From assembly GCA_023146365.1 (NCBI GenBank), contig JAGLCE010000152.1, forward strand, positions 1-5,216: a stretch of 5,216 nt of DNA, written 5' to 3'. Shown piece by piece: positions 1 through 5,216 of the stretch. The notes beneath the pieces were generated by a model. That model had not been told where the DNA came from. It worked only from the letters and a program-made list of their open reading frames with translations, and searched no databases. The position numbers and the translations under genes were made by a program. The DNA is from Endozoicomonadaceae bacterium. GTDB lineage: Bacteria > Pseudomonadota > Gammaproteobacteria > Pseudomonadales > Endozoicomonadaceae. Position 1 is the first letter of the stretch. Each line of letters opens with the position of its first letter.

Positions 1-1
1 T

Positions 2-109
2 CGACAGGTGGCGTATCTTACCGCAACTGTCAATCACCAATTACTTCGATGGCTATTGAGCAATGCGAGATATAGCAATACTGTCACAGATAACGAGAAC
101 GGATTATAA
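2..109 (+). CDS. possible 3' end of a convergent gene (partial, unrecognised)
   Basis: A plus-strand frame is open from the left edge to a TAA at 107-109, giving 35 residues that begin RQVAYLTATVNHQLLRWLL and end TVTDNENGL. I recognise no family. If real, it would be the C-terminus of a gene convergent with tatD, ending 72 bp from the tatD stop. Thirty-five open codons at an edge is weak evidence, since the other two plus frames are also open for about 19 and 24 codons. The leftward promoter-like sequence overlapping its end argues mildly against it. Confidence 0.2.
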   Translation, partial: RQVAYLTATVNHQLLRWLLSNARYSNTVTDNENGL

Positions 110-130
110 AGGGAATTTCAACGATAACAA
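103..130 (-). promoter_or_regulatory. possible sigma-70 promoter pointing left
   Basis: On the minus strand TTGTTA (130-125) and a perfect TATAAT (108-103) are separated by 16 bp. The -35 box matches the consensus at four of six positions. Transcription would start near position 96 and run out of the left edge. No convincing start codon with a ribosome binding site lies between it and the edge, so the target gene, if any, would lie outside the window. A six-base match in AT-rich spacer can arise by chance. Confidence 0.3.
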
Positions 131-163
131 GTAGGTATGAACCACACAACAGTAGGCCATAAA

Positions 164-188
164 CACTCAAACACAGCCCACTCAAACA
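164..188. repeat. short tandem duplication over the tatD stop
   Basis: CACTCAAACA occurs at 164-173 and again at 179-188, a 15-bp period. On the minus strand this reads GGCTGTTTGAGTG followed by GGCTGTGTTTGAGTG. The last tatD codons with their TGA stop are repeated just downstream, with a two-base difference. As at the end of holB, the duplication falls where it does not change the protein. Confidence 0.7.
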
Positions 189-958
189 GCCGCCTTATGA
201 AACAATGTAAAGAAGTTATGAGTTGTTTGTTCAGCCAGCTCCTCTACTGAGATGCCTCTTAATTCAGCAACAACCTTACCGACCTCAGGCACATATTTCG
301 GCTCATTGGATTTACCACGAAAAGGTATCGGTGCTAGATAAGGAGAGTCTGTCTCAATCAACAGTCGATCCAACGGCACTTTGCAAGCAATCTCTCGCAG
401 ATCAGAAGCATTTTTAAACGTCACAATCCCAGAAAAAGAAATATAAAAATTCATATCCATGGCTTTTTTTGCCATATCCCAGCTTTCCGTGAAGCAATGC
501 ATGACACCGGCCGACTCCCTAGAGCCATGGGACGCAATAAGAGCGAGCGTGTCTTCACGCGCTTGACGAGTATGAACGATGATGGGCAACTGCTGCTCTG
601 CCGCTGCGGTTAACTGCATGACAAACCAAGACTGCTGCTGCTGCTTTCGATCCTTGCTGTAATAATAATCCAGGCCCGCTTCACCAATAGCGACCACCTT
701 GGGATGATCCGACAGCTGAATAAGGGTTTCTACTGCTGGCTCTTGACCGTCAAGATCTAGGGGATGCACCCCTACAGAAGCCCAGACATTATCAAATCGA
801 GTCATATCCAGAACAGGCTGGAAGTGCTCAAGATTAATGCATACCGACAGTATGCCACTCACCCCATTATCAAACGCAGCGGATATCGCTTTACTGATGT
901 CCCCTTCGTAAGGGTCTAGCTTAAGTCGATCTAAATGACAGTGTGAATCTATAAACAT
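182..958 (-). CDS. tatD: TatD family metal-dependent hydrolase / DNase
   Basis: The 258-residue protein has the usual length for the TatD/YcfH family of cytoplasmic metal-dependent nucleases, which fold as TIM barrels and act as 3'-5' exonucleases or deoxyribonucleases. The expected metal ligands are all visible: the N-terminal HxH (His6 and His8 in FIDSHCHLD), Glu93 in GEAGLDYY, His129 in IIVHTR, His154 in GVMHCF, and Asp204 in ETDSPYLAP. The family signature around SGIVTFKNA is also present. A run of four glutamines (residues 106-109) is encoded by four CAG codons where homologues usually have a shorter glutamine stretch. The gene is last in the operon and starts 7 bp after the pilZ stop. 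No Shine-Dalgarno sequence precedes the ATG, so translation is probably coupled to pilZ. Family assignment is firm. The physiological substrate of this copy, which corresponds to E. coli ycfH rather than tatD of the tatABCD locus, is not established by sequence. Confidence 0.95.
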   Translation of the reverse strand: MFIDSHCHLDRLKLDPYEGDISKAISAAFDNGVSGILSVCINLEHFQPVLDMTRFDNVWASVGVHPLDLDGQEPAVETLIQLSDHPKVVAIGEAGLDYYYSKDRKQQQQSWFVMQLTAAAEQQLPIIVHTRQAREDTLALIASHGSRESAGVMHCFTESWDMAKKAMDMNFYISFSGIVTFKNASDLREIACKVPLDRLLIETDSPYLAPIPFRGKSNEPKYVPEVGKVVAELRGISVEELAEQTTHNFFTLFHKAAV

Positions 959-965
959 GATTAAA

Positions 966-1307
966 CTACATAGTATGTGTGAAACGATCTGATGCTACCC
1001 AACCAACCAAATAATTCTCTATTTTACTTACAACCGGATCATCAGCTTCTGTAAATTGGACACCAATACCTATGCTACGGTTCCCTTGAGAACCGGATGG
1101 CGTGATCCAGACCACCCGACCAGGCACAGGAATTTTATCAGTTTCGTTCATCAAGGAGAGTCGAAGAAAAAGCTCATCCCCTATAGAATATTGTTTCGTA
1201 GTTTTAATAAACAACCCCCCATTGATCAAAAACGGCATATAAGCTTTATATAAATCTGCTTCATTTGTGATCGAAACGGACAAAATCCTGCCACCTGCCA
1301 TACTCAT
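966..1307 (-). CDS. pilZ: type IV pilus biogenesis protein PilZ
   Basis: This 113-residue single-domain protein matches the founding PilZ of Pseudomonas type IV pili. Recognisable segments are AYMPFLINGGLFI (about 22-34), IPVPGRVVWITP (59-70), GNRSIGIGVQF (75-85) and a C-terminal DRFTHTM. In Pseudomonas and Xanthomonas this protein is needed for pilus assembly and works with the PilB ATPase and FimX. The canonical cyclic-di-GMP motifs of other PilZ domains (RxxxR and D/NxSxxG) are absent, as is known for this orphan subtype, so direct c-di-GMP binding is unlikely. Position between holB and tatD is the conserved gammaproteobacterial context. The start at 1307 has AAGGAG with only a 4-nt spacer. 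A second in-frame ATG at 1301 has a 10-nt spacer. The upstream start is chosen because it gives an N-terminus closer in length to the Pseudomonas protein. Confidence 0.93.
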   Translation of the reverse strand: MSMAGGRILSVSITNEADLYKAYMPFLINGGLFIKTTKQYSIGDELFLRLSLMNETDKIPVPGRVVWITPSGSQGNRSIGIGVQFTEADDPVVSKIENYLVGWVASDRFTHTM

Positions 1308-1311
1308 GACA

Positions 1312-1317
1312 CTCCTT
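1312..1317 (-). promoter_or_regulatory. Shine-Dalgarno sequence of pilZ
   Basis: AAGGAG on the minus strand lies 4 nt before the ATG at 1307 and 10 nt before the alternative ATG at 1301. It is the strongest ribosome binding site in the operon. It fits the fact that pilZ is the only gene separated from its upstream neighbour by a real gap, so it cannot rely on translational coupling. Confidence 0.75.
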
Positions 1318-1378
1318 GCTCGGTATCAATCTAAGAGATTACAATATCTTCCATTGACCACCAAATGCCATTATTATT

Positions 1379-1406
1379 TTCATCATGGCTTCATCATGGC
1401 TTCATC
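1379..1406. repeat. 11-bp tandem repeat at the holB stop
   Basis: The unit TTCATCATGGC (plus strand) occurs twice in full at 1379-1389 and 1390-1400, followed by a partial third copy, TTCATC. The repeat includes the last holB codons and its TGA stop (1394-1396), and then repeats them into the pilZ-holB spacer. Removing one copy would leave the holB protein unchanged, because the same codons and stop are restored. It looks like a replication-slippage duplication that was tolerated at the gene end. Confidence 0.85.
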
Positions 1407-2401
1407 GTAAGCTGCAACCAACGAAATAACACCATCTCCATTAGCAGTTGCCGATTAAGATTAATCTGCCCCGCTAGACGACTTCTTTGCTGTAGTAACC
1501 AAGCGTTGAAAGCTAGCAACTTCCTAGCACCAGCCTTTTTAGCGATATAAGAGAGCATCTTGGCTATCGATACAGAATTAATACAGGCATCGTTATGCGT
1601 CGATGCATAATTCGCCATCTCAGCCACCCAACTCGCCAGCCACTCAAGAACTAGCATCTGTTCAAAGTCCTGCCATCCAAACGCAATGTCAACAGGCGCC
1701 GCATGACCTCGAGTGATCGCCCCAAGATCTTTTTGCATTTGCTCGATCTGCTTTTCCAGACCCTTTTCCAAATAAACACGCGCGCCCAACGGGCACCCCC
1801 TTGACAGCGCCAGCAAGCCTTTCGCCTGTTCAGCGTCATCACACAAAGGTTCGAGCCATGAGAGCGCAATAGATGCCTCAGGTTTATCGAAAGCCATCAA
1901 CTGACAGCGACTTCTGACGGTCGGAAGAATGGCTGAGATCTGATGACTGACCAACATCAACAACGTTTTGTCACCCGGCTCCTCCAGACATTTCAGCAAA
2001 GCGTTAGCCGCATTGATATTCATGCGTTCTGCCGGATTCACAACGACGACTCGATAACCACCTTGCTGTGCCGTCTTTACTGAGAATTCGATCAAGGCAC
2101 GAATCTGGTCAACCCGAATCACCTTCCCAGATGAATCAGGCTCAATAACATGAAAGTCCGGATGCGTTCCTGCCTGATTCAACTGACAGCCGCGACACCG
2201 ACCACAAGCCTCTCCGTTAACGTTATCCTGACATAACACATAACGCCCATACGCCTGCGCAAAGTCCAACTTACCGATCCCCACAGCGCCATGAATCAGA
2301 AAAGCATGCGCCAACCTGCTACTATGAAACCGCTTAACCATCTGTAGCCAATGCGTCTGCTGCCAAGCATAAGGCTCAAATATTGATCTACTCGCCTGCA
2401 T
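1394..2401 (-). CDS. holB: DNA polymerase III delta' subunit
   Basis: From the ATG at 2401 the protein has 335 residues, close to the E. coli delta' length of 334. Delta' is the stator of the clamp loader, which places the beta clamp on primed DNA. The N-terminal AAA+ module shows a P-loop-like GAVGIGK (38-44) followed by Leu-Asp rather than Thr/Ser, so it is a degenerate Walker A, as expected for a subunit thought not to hydrolyse ATP. A zinc-binding set of cysteines lies at 57, 66, 69 and 72. NAANALLKCLEEP (130-142) and the SRC motif (Ser164-Arg165-Cys166), which supplies the arginine finger to a neighbouring subunit, are both present. The C-terminal region is the less conserved collar domain. 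The reading frame stays open 23 codons further upstream to 2470, but that extension lies within tmk and does not resemble delta'. The chosen start overlaps tmk by 14 bp. A weak AGG lies 10 nt before it. Confidence 0.94.
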   Translation of the reverse strand: MQASRSIFEPYAWQQTHWLQMVKRFHSSRLAHAFLIHGAVGIGKLDFAQAYGRYVLCQDNVNGEACGRCRGCQLNQAGTHPDFHVIEPDSSGKVIRVDQIRALIEFSVKTAQQGGYRVVVVNPAERMNINAANALLKCLEEPGDKTLLMLVSHQISAILPTVRSRCQLMAFDKPEASIALSWLEPLCDDAEQAKGLLALSRGCPLGARVYLEKGLEKQIEQMQKDLGAITRGHAAPVDIAFGWQDFEQMLVLEWLASWVAEMANYASTHNDACINSVSIAKMLSYIAKKAGARKLLAFNAWLLQQRSRLAGQINLNRQLLMEMVLFRWLQLTMKP

Positions 2402-3038
2402 AAACGGACAACCTGCGGTGAAGAATGCTATCAATAGTCGCCTGGACATCGGCCAGTGCTGGCGCGGCATCCACTACGACATACTGATTACTAAATTGCG
2501 TGGCTCTTTCTAAATAAGCCGTACGAACTCGCTCAAAAAACGTCAAGGCTTCCTGCTCAAAACGATCCAACTCGCCTCTCTGGCGCACCCTCGTCATACC
2601 TGTAACAACAGGAAGATCAAGAAGAATCGTCAAATCAGGGCGAAAATCACCTTGTACCAGCTGCTCGAGTGTTGCTATATGCTCATTACTCAAGCCACGA
2701 CCTGCTCCTTGATAGGCGTATGTGGCGTCGGTAAACCGATCACATAACACCACCTTTCCGACCTTTAATGCGGGTATAATTACCTGATCCAAATGTTGAG
2801 CTCTAGCCGCAAACATCAGTAGCAGCTCCGTACTGGCTGCAACGGCTTCCTCTGAATGTCCCAGCAATAACTCCCTGATCTTCTCAGCCAATGGTGTACC
2901 ACCAGGCTCACGAGTGTGCACATAATCCATACCATGCTGCTCAAGCCAGCTCTTGATATAAGTGCTACTGGTCGTTTTGCCGACCCCTTCACCACCTTCA
3001 ATTGTTATGAAAAAACCGGGGTATTGCCTACCGAACAT
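2388..3038 (-). CDS. tmk: thymidylate kinase (dTMP kinase)
   Basis: The 216-residue cytoplasmic enzyme phosphorylates dTMP to dTDP with ATP, an essential step of dTTP synthesis. The P-loop GGEGVGKT spans residues 15-22. TREPGGTPLAEKIR (42-55) is the dTMP-binding region, and the DRF motif (100-102) begins the segment DRFTDATYAYQGAGRG. The LID region RVRQRGELDRFEQE (150-163) carries the catalytic arginines. A P-loop without arginine together with a basic LID is the E. coli-type arrangement. The gene begins 9 bp after the mltG stop, preceded by a modest GTGAG-like ribosome binding site. Its last 14 bp overlap the holB start. Function is secure from motifs and from the conserved mltG-tmk-holB order. 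Confidence 0.97.
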   Translation of the reverse strand: MFGRQYPGFFITIEGGEGVGKTTSSTYIKSWLEQHGMDYVHTREPGGTPLAEKIRELLLGHSEEAVAASTELLLMFAARAQHLDQVIIPALKVGKVVLCDRFTDATYAYQGAGRGLSNEHIATLEQLVQGDFRPDLTILLDLPVVTGMTRVRQRGELDRFEQEALTFFERVRTAYLERATQFSNQYVVVDAAPALADVQATIDSILHRRLSVYAGE

Positions 3039-3047
3039 GAACTCACT

Positions 3048-4109
3048 TTACTCCGTGGTTACCCAGGGCGAACTACGATATCCCTGACGTGGGGTTAACT
3101 GGTACTTCCGAACAGCAGTATTATGCTCATCAAGTGTTCTTGAAAACTGGTGAGAACCGTCCCCTCGGGCAACAAAATACAAGGTGTCATCCTTTTCAGG
3201 ATGCAATGCTGCACGAATAGATTCACGCCCCACCAATGCGATAGGAGTAGGAGGCAATCCCTTCACTTTATAAGTGTTAAACGGCGTATAGATTCTCAAA
3301 TGCTTTCGGGTCAGATTACCCTTATAATCACGGCCAAGACCATAGATAACCGACGGGTCTGTCTGCAGTCGCATTTTCTTCTTCAAACGTCTAACGAACA
3401 CACCGGCTATCTGCCCTCTCTCTTCAGGTACACCAGTCTCACGCTCAATCAACGAAGCCATAATCAGGGCTTGATAAGGCGAGTCATACGGTAACCCATC
3501 CGCCTTTCTGCCCCACTCTACGGCCAATATTTTCTGCATGCGTAGATATGCTCTTCGCAAAATCGATGTATCGGTATCACCGGCTTCAAAATAGTAGGTA
3601 TCAGGAAAAAACATGCCCTCCGCAAACTCATCGGAAAAGCCCAGTTTTTTAAGTATTTCCTGTCCACTCAAACCCTCAAGCTCAAACACCATCTTCTGAT
3701 TCTGTGCTAACAGGGCAATATTCTCTTCCAGTGTGCGACCCTCAATCAACGTTGCACTATGCAGCATGACTCTGCCAGAGGTCAGTAGATCCAGCAGCCC
3801 TCCTACCGTAGTGTCTGATTTGACAAGGTACTCACCCACCCTGAGATCAGTATCTTTACCGATCACTCTGGCATAGAGCATGAAGAGATCAGGTGACTGC
3901 AAAATACCCTGTTTTTCAAGTCTACGACTCGCCCTTCCAAAAGATTCTCCAGCATGGACAACAAACACCGTATCCTCATTAAACGTGCTGACTCGCTCAT
4001 CAAGATAAGCCATCAGCGAACTCCACGACAGCACTGCGATCAAAATGGACGTTATTATCAGCAAGAGAACAACAAGCAATGACTTGCGAAGTGTATGGTT
4101 CTCAGACAT
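3048..4109 (-). CDS. mltG: endolytic murein transglycosylase MltG (YceG family)
   Basis: MltG is an inner-membrane lytic transglycosylase that cleaves nascent glycan strands inside the chain and is thought to end strand elongation. From the ATG at 4109 the protein has 353 residues (E. coli about 340). A single N-terminal membrane anchor covers roughly residues 10-36 and consists mostly of Leu, Val and Ile after a short charged cytoplasmic tail. A LysM-like region follows at about 49-95 (VVHAGESFGRASRRLEKQGI and onward). The catalytic YceG domain contains SLIERET (219-225) with the active-site glutamate region at Glu222/Glu224, RLQTDPSVIYGLG (247-259), YTPFNTYKVKGLPPTPI and the C-terminal HNTAVRKYQL. 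A TTG lies four codons upstream at 4121. The ATG at 4109 is preferred because GGAG sits 6 nt before it. It overlaps the end of pabC by 8 bp (ATGTCTGA), which implies coupled translation. Confidence 0.96.
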   Translation of the reverse strand: MSENHTLRKSLLVVLLLIITSILIAVLSWSSLMAYLDERVSTFNEDTVFVVHAGESFGRASRRLEKQGILQSPDLFMLYARVIGKDTDLRVGEYLVKSDTTVGGLLDLLTSGRVMLHSATLIEGRTLEENIALLAQNQKMVFELEGLSGQEILKKLGFSDEFAEGMFFPDTYYFEAGDTDTSILRRAYLRMQKILAVEWGRKADGLPYDSPYQALIMASLIERETGVPEERGQIAGVFVRRLKKKMRLQTDPSVIYGLGRDYKGNLTRKHLRIYTPFNTYKVKGLPPTPIALVGRESIRAALHPEKDDTLYFVARGDGSHQFSRTLDEHNTAVRKYQLTPRQGYRSSPWVTTE

Positions 4110-4926
4110 GCAAAACTCCAAAAACGGCAGACTGAATCTGCCGAGTCACCGAACCTGGCATCCATTGCATACCTGCATATGCCAACACTGGCCAAACACC
4201 GTTCACACTGTTACAGATAAATACCTCAGTCGCTTGACGCAACTCCTGCAACGAGACATCTGCTTTTATTTTCGTCGTTATTCCACGATTCGGCATAGTA
4301 TCCAGGATCCATTGCCTCATGACACCTGCAACACCCGACAATTTCAAATCTGGCGTACATAAAATACCAGATTTAACCAGAAAGAGGTTACTCATGACAC
4401 CTTCAACCAGATGACCATTTAGGTCTTGCAACAAACCCTCCGCATACCGGTCATCGTCCCACTCAGCACGCGCCAACACCTGCTCTAAGCGATTGAGATG
4501 TTTGATACCCGCCAGTGCCGGCTGAAGAGCAAGCCGTAATGAACAGGCATAGAGTTCAACGCCTTCAATCCAATGCGTAGCAGGGTATACCGAAAGATTA
4601 TGCCATGAAAGGATCAGTCGACTGTCGCACTCCTTCGGATTATAACCGCGGCCACCACTTCCTCGGGTGACAATCACTTTAAGAATACCTACTTCCCTGC
4701 CTGCAAGAAAACGACGGGCGGACCGCTGCACGACAGTAATATCAACGGCGATACCCAGCCTTTCACAGGAAGCAACAAGGCGATCCCAATGATAATCCGC
4801 CAATGTCACCTCTCCGGCAACCACTCTTATCGTTTCAAAGACGCCATCACCATAAGCTAGGCCTCTGTCTGTTACCGGTATATCCGAAACGGACTCACCA
4901 TTCACCCAACAGGCTTCAGCGATCAT
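4102..4926 (-). CDS. pabC: aminodeoxychorismate lyase
   Basis: PabC is a cytoplasmic fold-type IV PLP enzyme that converts 4-amino-4-deoxychorismate to p-aminobenzoate and pyruvate for folate synthesis. The 274-residue protein has the typical length. Visible motifs are DRGLAYGDGVFETIR (20-34), GIKHLNRLEQVLAR (140-153) with the Schiff-base lysine at 142, HLVEGVMSNLF (172-182) with the conserved glutamate at 175, and SGVAGVMRQ (197-205), which binds the cofactor phosphate. The close KHLNRLEQ match and the mltG neighbour favour PabC over the related branched-chain and D-amino-acid aminotransferases. The frame begins TGA TAA TTG ATG, so it could start only at the TTG (4929) or the ATG (4926). The ATG is preferred, with a weak GGA 9 nt upstream. 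This is the first operon gene in the window. In many gammaproteobacteria fabF precedes it, but here it follows a 138-bp spacer. Confidence 0.95.
   Translation of the reverse strand: MIAEACWVNGESVSDIPVTDRGLAYGDGVFETIRVVAGEVTLADYHWDRLVASCERLGIAVDITVVQRSARRFLAGREVGILKVIVTRGSGGRGYNPKECDSRLILSWHNLSVYPATHWIEGVELYACSLRLALQPALAGIKHLNRLEQVLARAEWDDDRYAEGLLQDLNGHLVEGVMSNLFLVKSGILCTPDLKLSGVAGVMRQWILDTMPNRGITTKIKADVSLQELRQATEVFICNSVNGVWPVLAYAGMQWMPGSVTRQIQSAVFGVLHV
4116..4119 (-). promoter_or_regulatory. Shine-Dalgarno sequence of mltG
   Basis: GGAG within the final codons of pabC lies 6 nt before the ATG at 4109. This spacing selects that ATG over the in-frame TTG at 4121, which is immediately adjacent to the GGAG and cannot be served by it. 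Confidence 0.75.
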
Positions 4927-5005
4927 CAATTATCATCCAGGATTAATCATGCGGTGAGGGTAGAAGCTTGCTTCGGCAGTCCTTACGTTAAGCTTGATCA
5001 TCAAT
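4921..5005. repeat. 10-bp direct repeat flanking the pabC leader
   Basis: GATCATCAAT occurs at 4921-4930, spanning the pabC start codon, and again at 4996-5005, exactly 75 bp away. The distal copy is part of the near-palindrome TTGATCATCAA (4995-5005). Between the two copies lies GAAGCTTGCTTC (4963-4974), with 5-bp arms around a 2-base loop. The repeats are visible, but a function such as an operator pair or an insertion scar is only a guess. Confidence 0.5.
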
Positions 5006-5007
5006 AC

Positions 5008-5030
5008 CTAGCAGTCTGTCGGACTGCTAG
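5008..5030. repeat. perfect 9-bp inverted repeat (hairpin)
   Basis: CTAGCAGTC (5008-5016) and GACTGCTAG (5022-5030) are exact reverse complements around the 5-base loop TGTCG. In RNA from the minus strand the hairpin would form 35 nt after the stop of the upstream frame and about 80 nt before pabC. No run of T follows it on either strand, so it is not a typical intrinsic terminator. It might be a remnant of a mobile-element end, a dispersed palindromic repeat or an RNA-stabilising stem. The sequence alone does not decide among these. Confidence 0.8.
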
Positions 5031-5064
5031 ATGCTCAACATAAGCGGCTTCTCGAGAAATAAAA

Positions 5065-5216
5065 TTAAGGAGCGTTATGGTCATTATTCCATTCCCACTG
5101 GGGATCAATAATGAATGAGGCATGCTCATCTGGCAAATAGGCATGCCAACCAGGGCCACCAACGACGTGTCGATGATTATCTTTACACACCCACCTGAAT
5201 CCGTGACTTATTGATT
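5065..5216 (-). CDS. 3' end of an unrecognised protein (partial)
   Basis: A minus-strand frame enters from the right edge and ends at a TAA (5065-5067), giving the last 49 residues of a protein. The tail includes GFRWVCKDNHRHVVGGPGWH and ends IIDPQWEWNNDHNAP. It is rich in tryptophan (4) and histidine (6), and I do not recognise a family. It is not the C-terminus of FabF or of an acyl carrier protein, which commonly lie upstream of pabC. It is co-directional with pabC but separated from it by 138 bp. The other two minus frames contain stops near the edge while this one stays open, which modestly supports coding. The gene continues outside the window, so length and function cannot be judged. 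Confidence 0.5.
   Translation of the reverse strand, partial: SISHGFRWVCKDNHRHVVGGPGWHAYLPDEHASFIIDPQWEWNNDHNAP

Noticed and set aside
1..181. Intrinsic terminator after tatD.
   Set aside because: No GC-rich stem followed by a T-run is present on the minus strand between the tatD stop and the window edge.
632..643. Four-copy CTG/CAG repeat in tatD as a possible phase-variable tract.
   Set aside because: It is a triplet repeat, so length changes would not shift the frame, and four copies is too few to be notably unstable. Homologues also have glutamines here.
1308..1393. Internal promoter in the holB-pilZ gap (TTTGGT with TGTAAT, 16-bp spacer).
   Set aside because: Both boxes match the consensus only partly. 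The gap is long enough to hold a promoter, but the sequence does not support calling one.
2402..2470. N-terminal extension of holB by 23 codons.
   Set aside because: It is embedded in tmk, does not resemble delta' N-termini, and the shorter form matches the E. coli length.
3150..3494. Plus-strand open frame of 114 codons opposite mltG.
   Set aside because: It is fully antisense to a well-supported mltG, shows no known motif, and its composition follows from mltG codons.
4045..4362. Plus-strand open frame of 105 codons opposite the pabC-mltG junction.
   Set aside because: It is antisense to two firmly identified genes and has no recognisable domain or ribosome binding site of note.
5077..5118. 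Plus-strand 13-codon reading frame with a good AAGGAG 4 nt before its ATG.
   Set aside because: It lies antisense to the partial minus-strand frame, is very short, encodes nothing recognisable, and its AAGGAG overlaps the stop codon of that frame. Chance is the simplest explanation.

Overview
The window carries a tightly packed, leftward (minus-strand) operon of six genes with the order pabC - mltG - tmk - holB - pilZ - tatD, read from about position 4926 down to 182. This order, and particularly a pilus-type PilZ protein between the DNA polymerase III delta' gene and tatD, is typical of Gammaproteobacteria with type IV pili (Pseudomonas and Oceanospirillales-like lineages). Base composition looks intermediate, not the high GC of Pseudomonas, so a marine Oceanospirillales-like gammaproteobacterium is a reasonable guess. 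The window does not settle the genus.

Layout from right to left. Positions 5065-5216 hold the 3' end of an unrecognised minus-strand reading frame that runs off the right edge. Positions 4927-5064 are non-coding and hold a perfect 9-bp inverted repeat plus several shorter palindromes and direct repeats. pabC (4102-4926) overlaps mltG (3048-4109) by 8 bp. tmk (2388-3038) follows after 9 bp, and holB (1394-2401) overlaps tmk by 14 bp. After an 86-bp gap with a small 11-bp tandem repeat comes pilZ (966-1307), with a strong Shine-Dalgarno sequence, then tatD (182-958) 7 bp further on. Positions 1-181 are mostly non-coding. They hold a tandem duplication over the tatD stop, a promoter-like sequence pointing left, and possibly the 3' end of a convergent plus-strand gene.

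The genes are housekeeping. PabC makes p-aminobenzoate for folate, and folate supplies the thymidylate pathway whose product Tmk phosphorylates to dTDP. HolB is a subunit of the clamp loader that starts processive replication. MltG cuts nascent peptidoglycan at the inner membrane. PilZ supports type IV pilus assembly. TatD is a metal-dependent nuclease. All six are full length with key residues intact.

No new biological system is visible. The least ordinary part is the region just upstream of pabC. In many relatives fabF (with acpP) lies there, but here there is a repeat-bearing spacer and an unidentified gene end, which suggests a rearrangement junction or local insertion.
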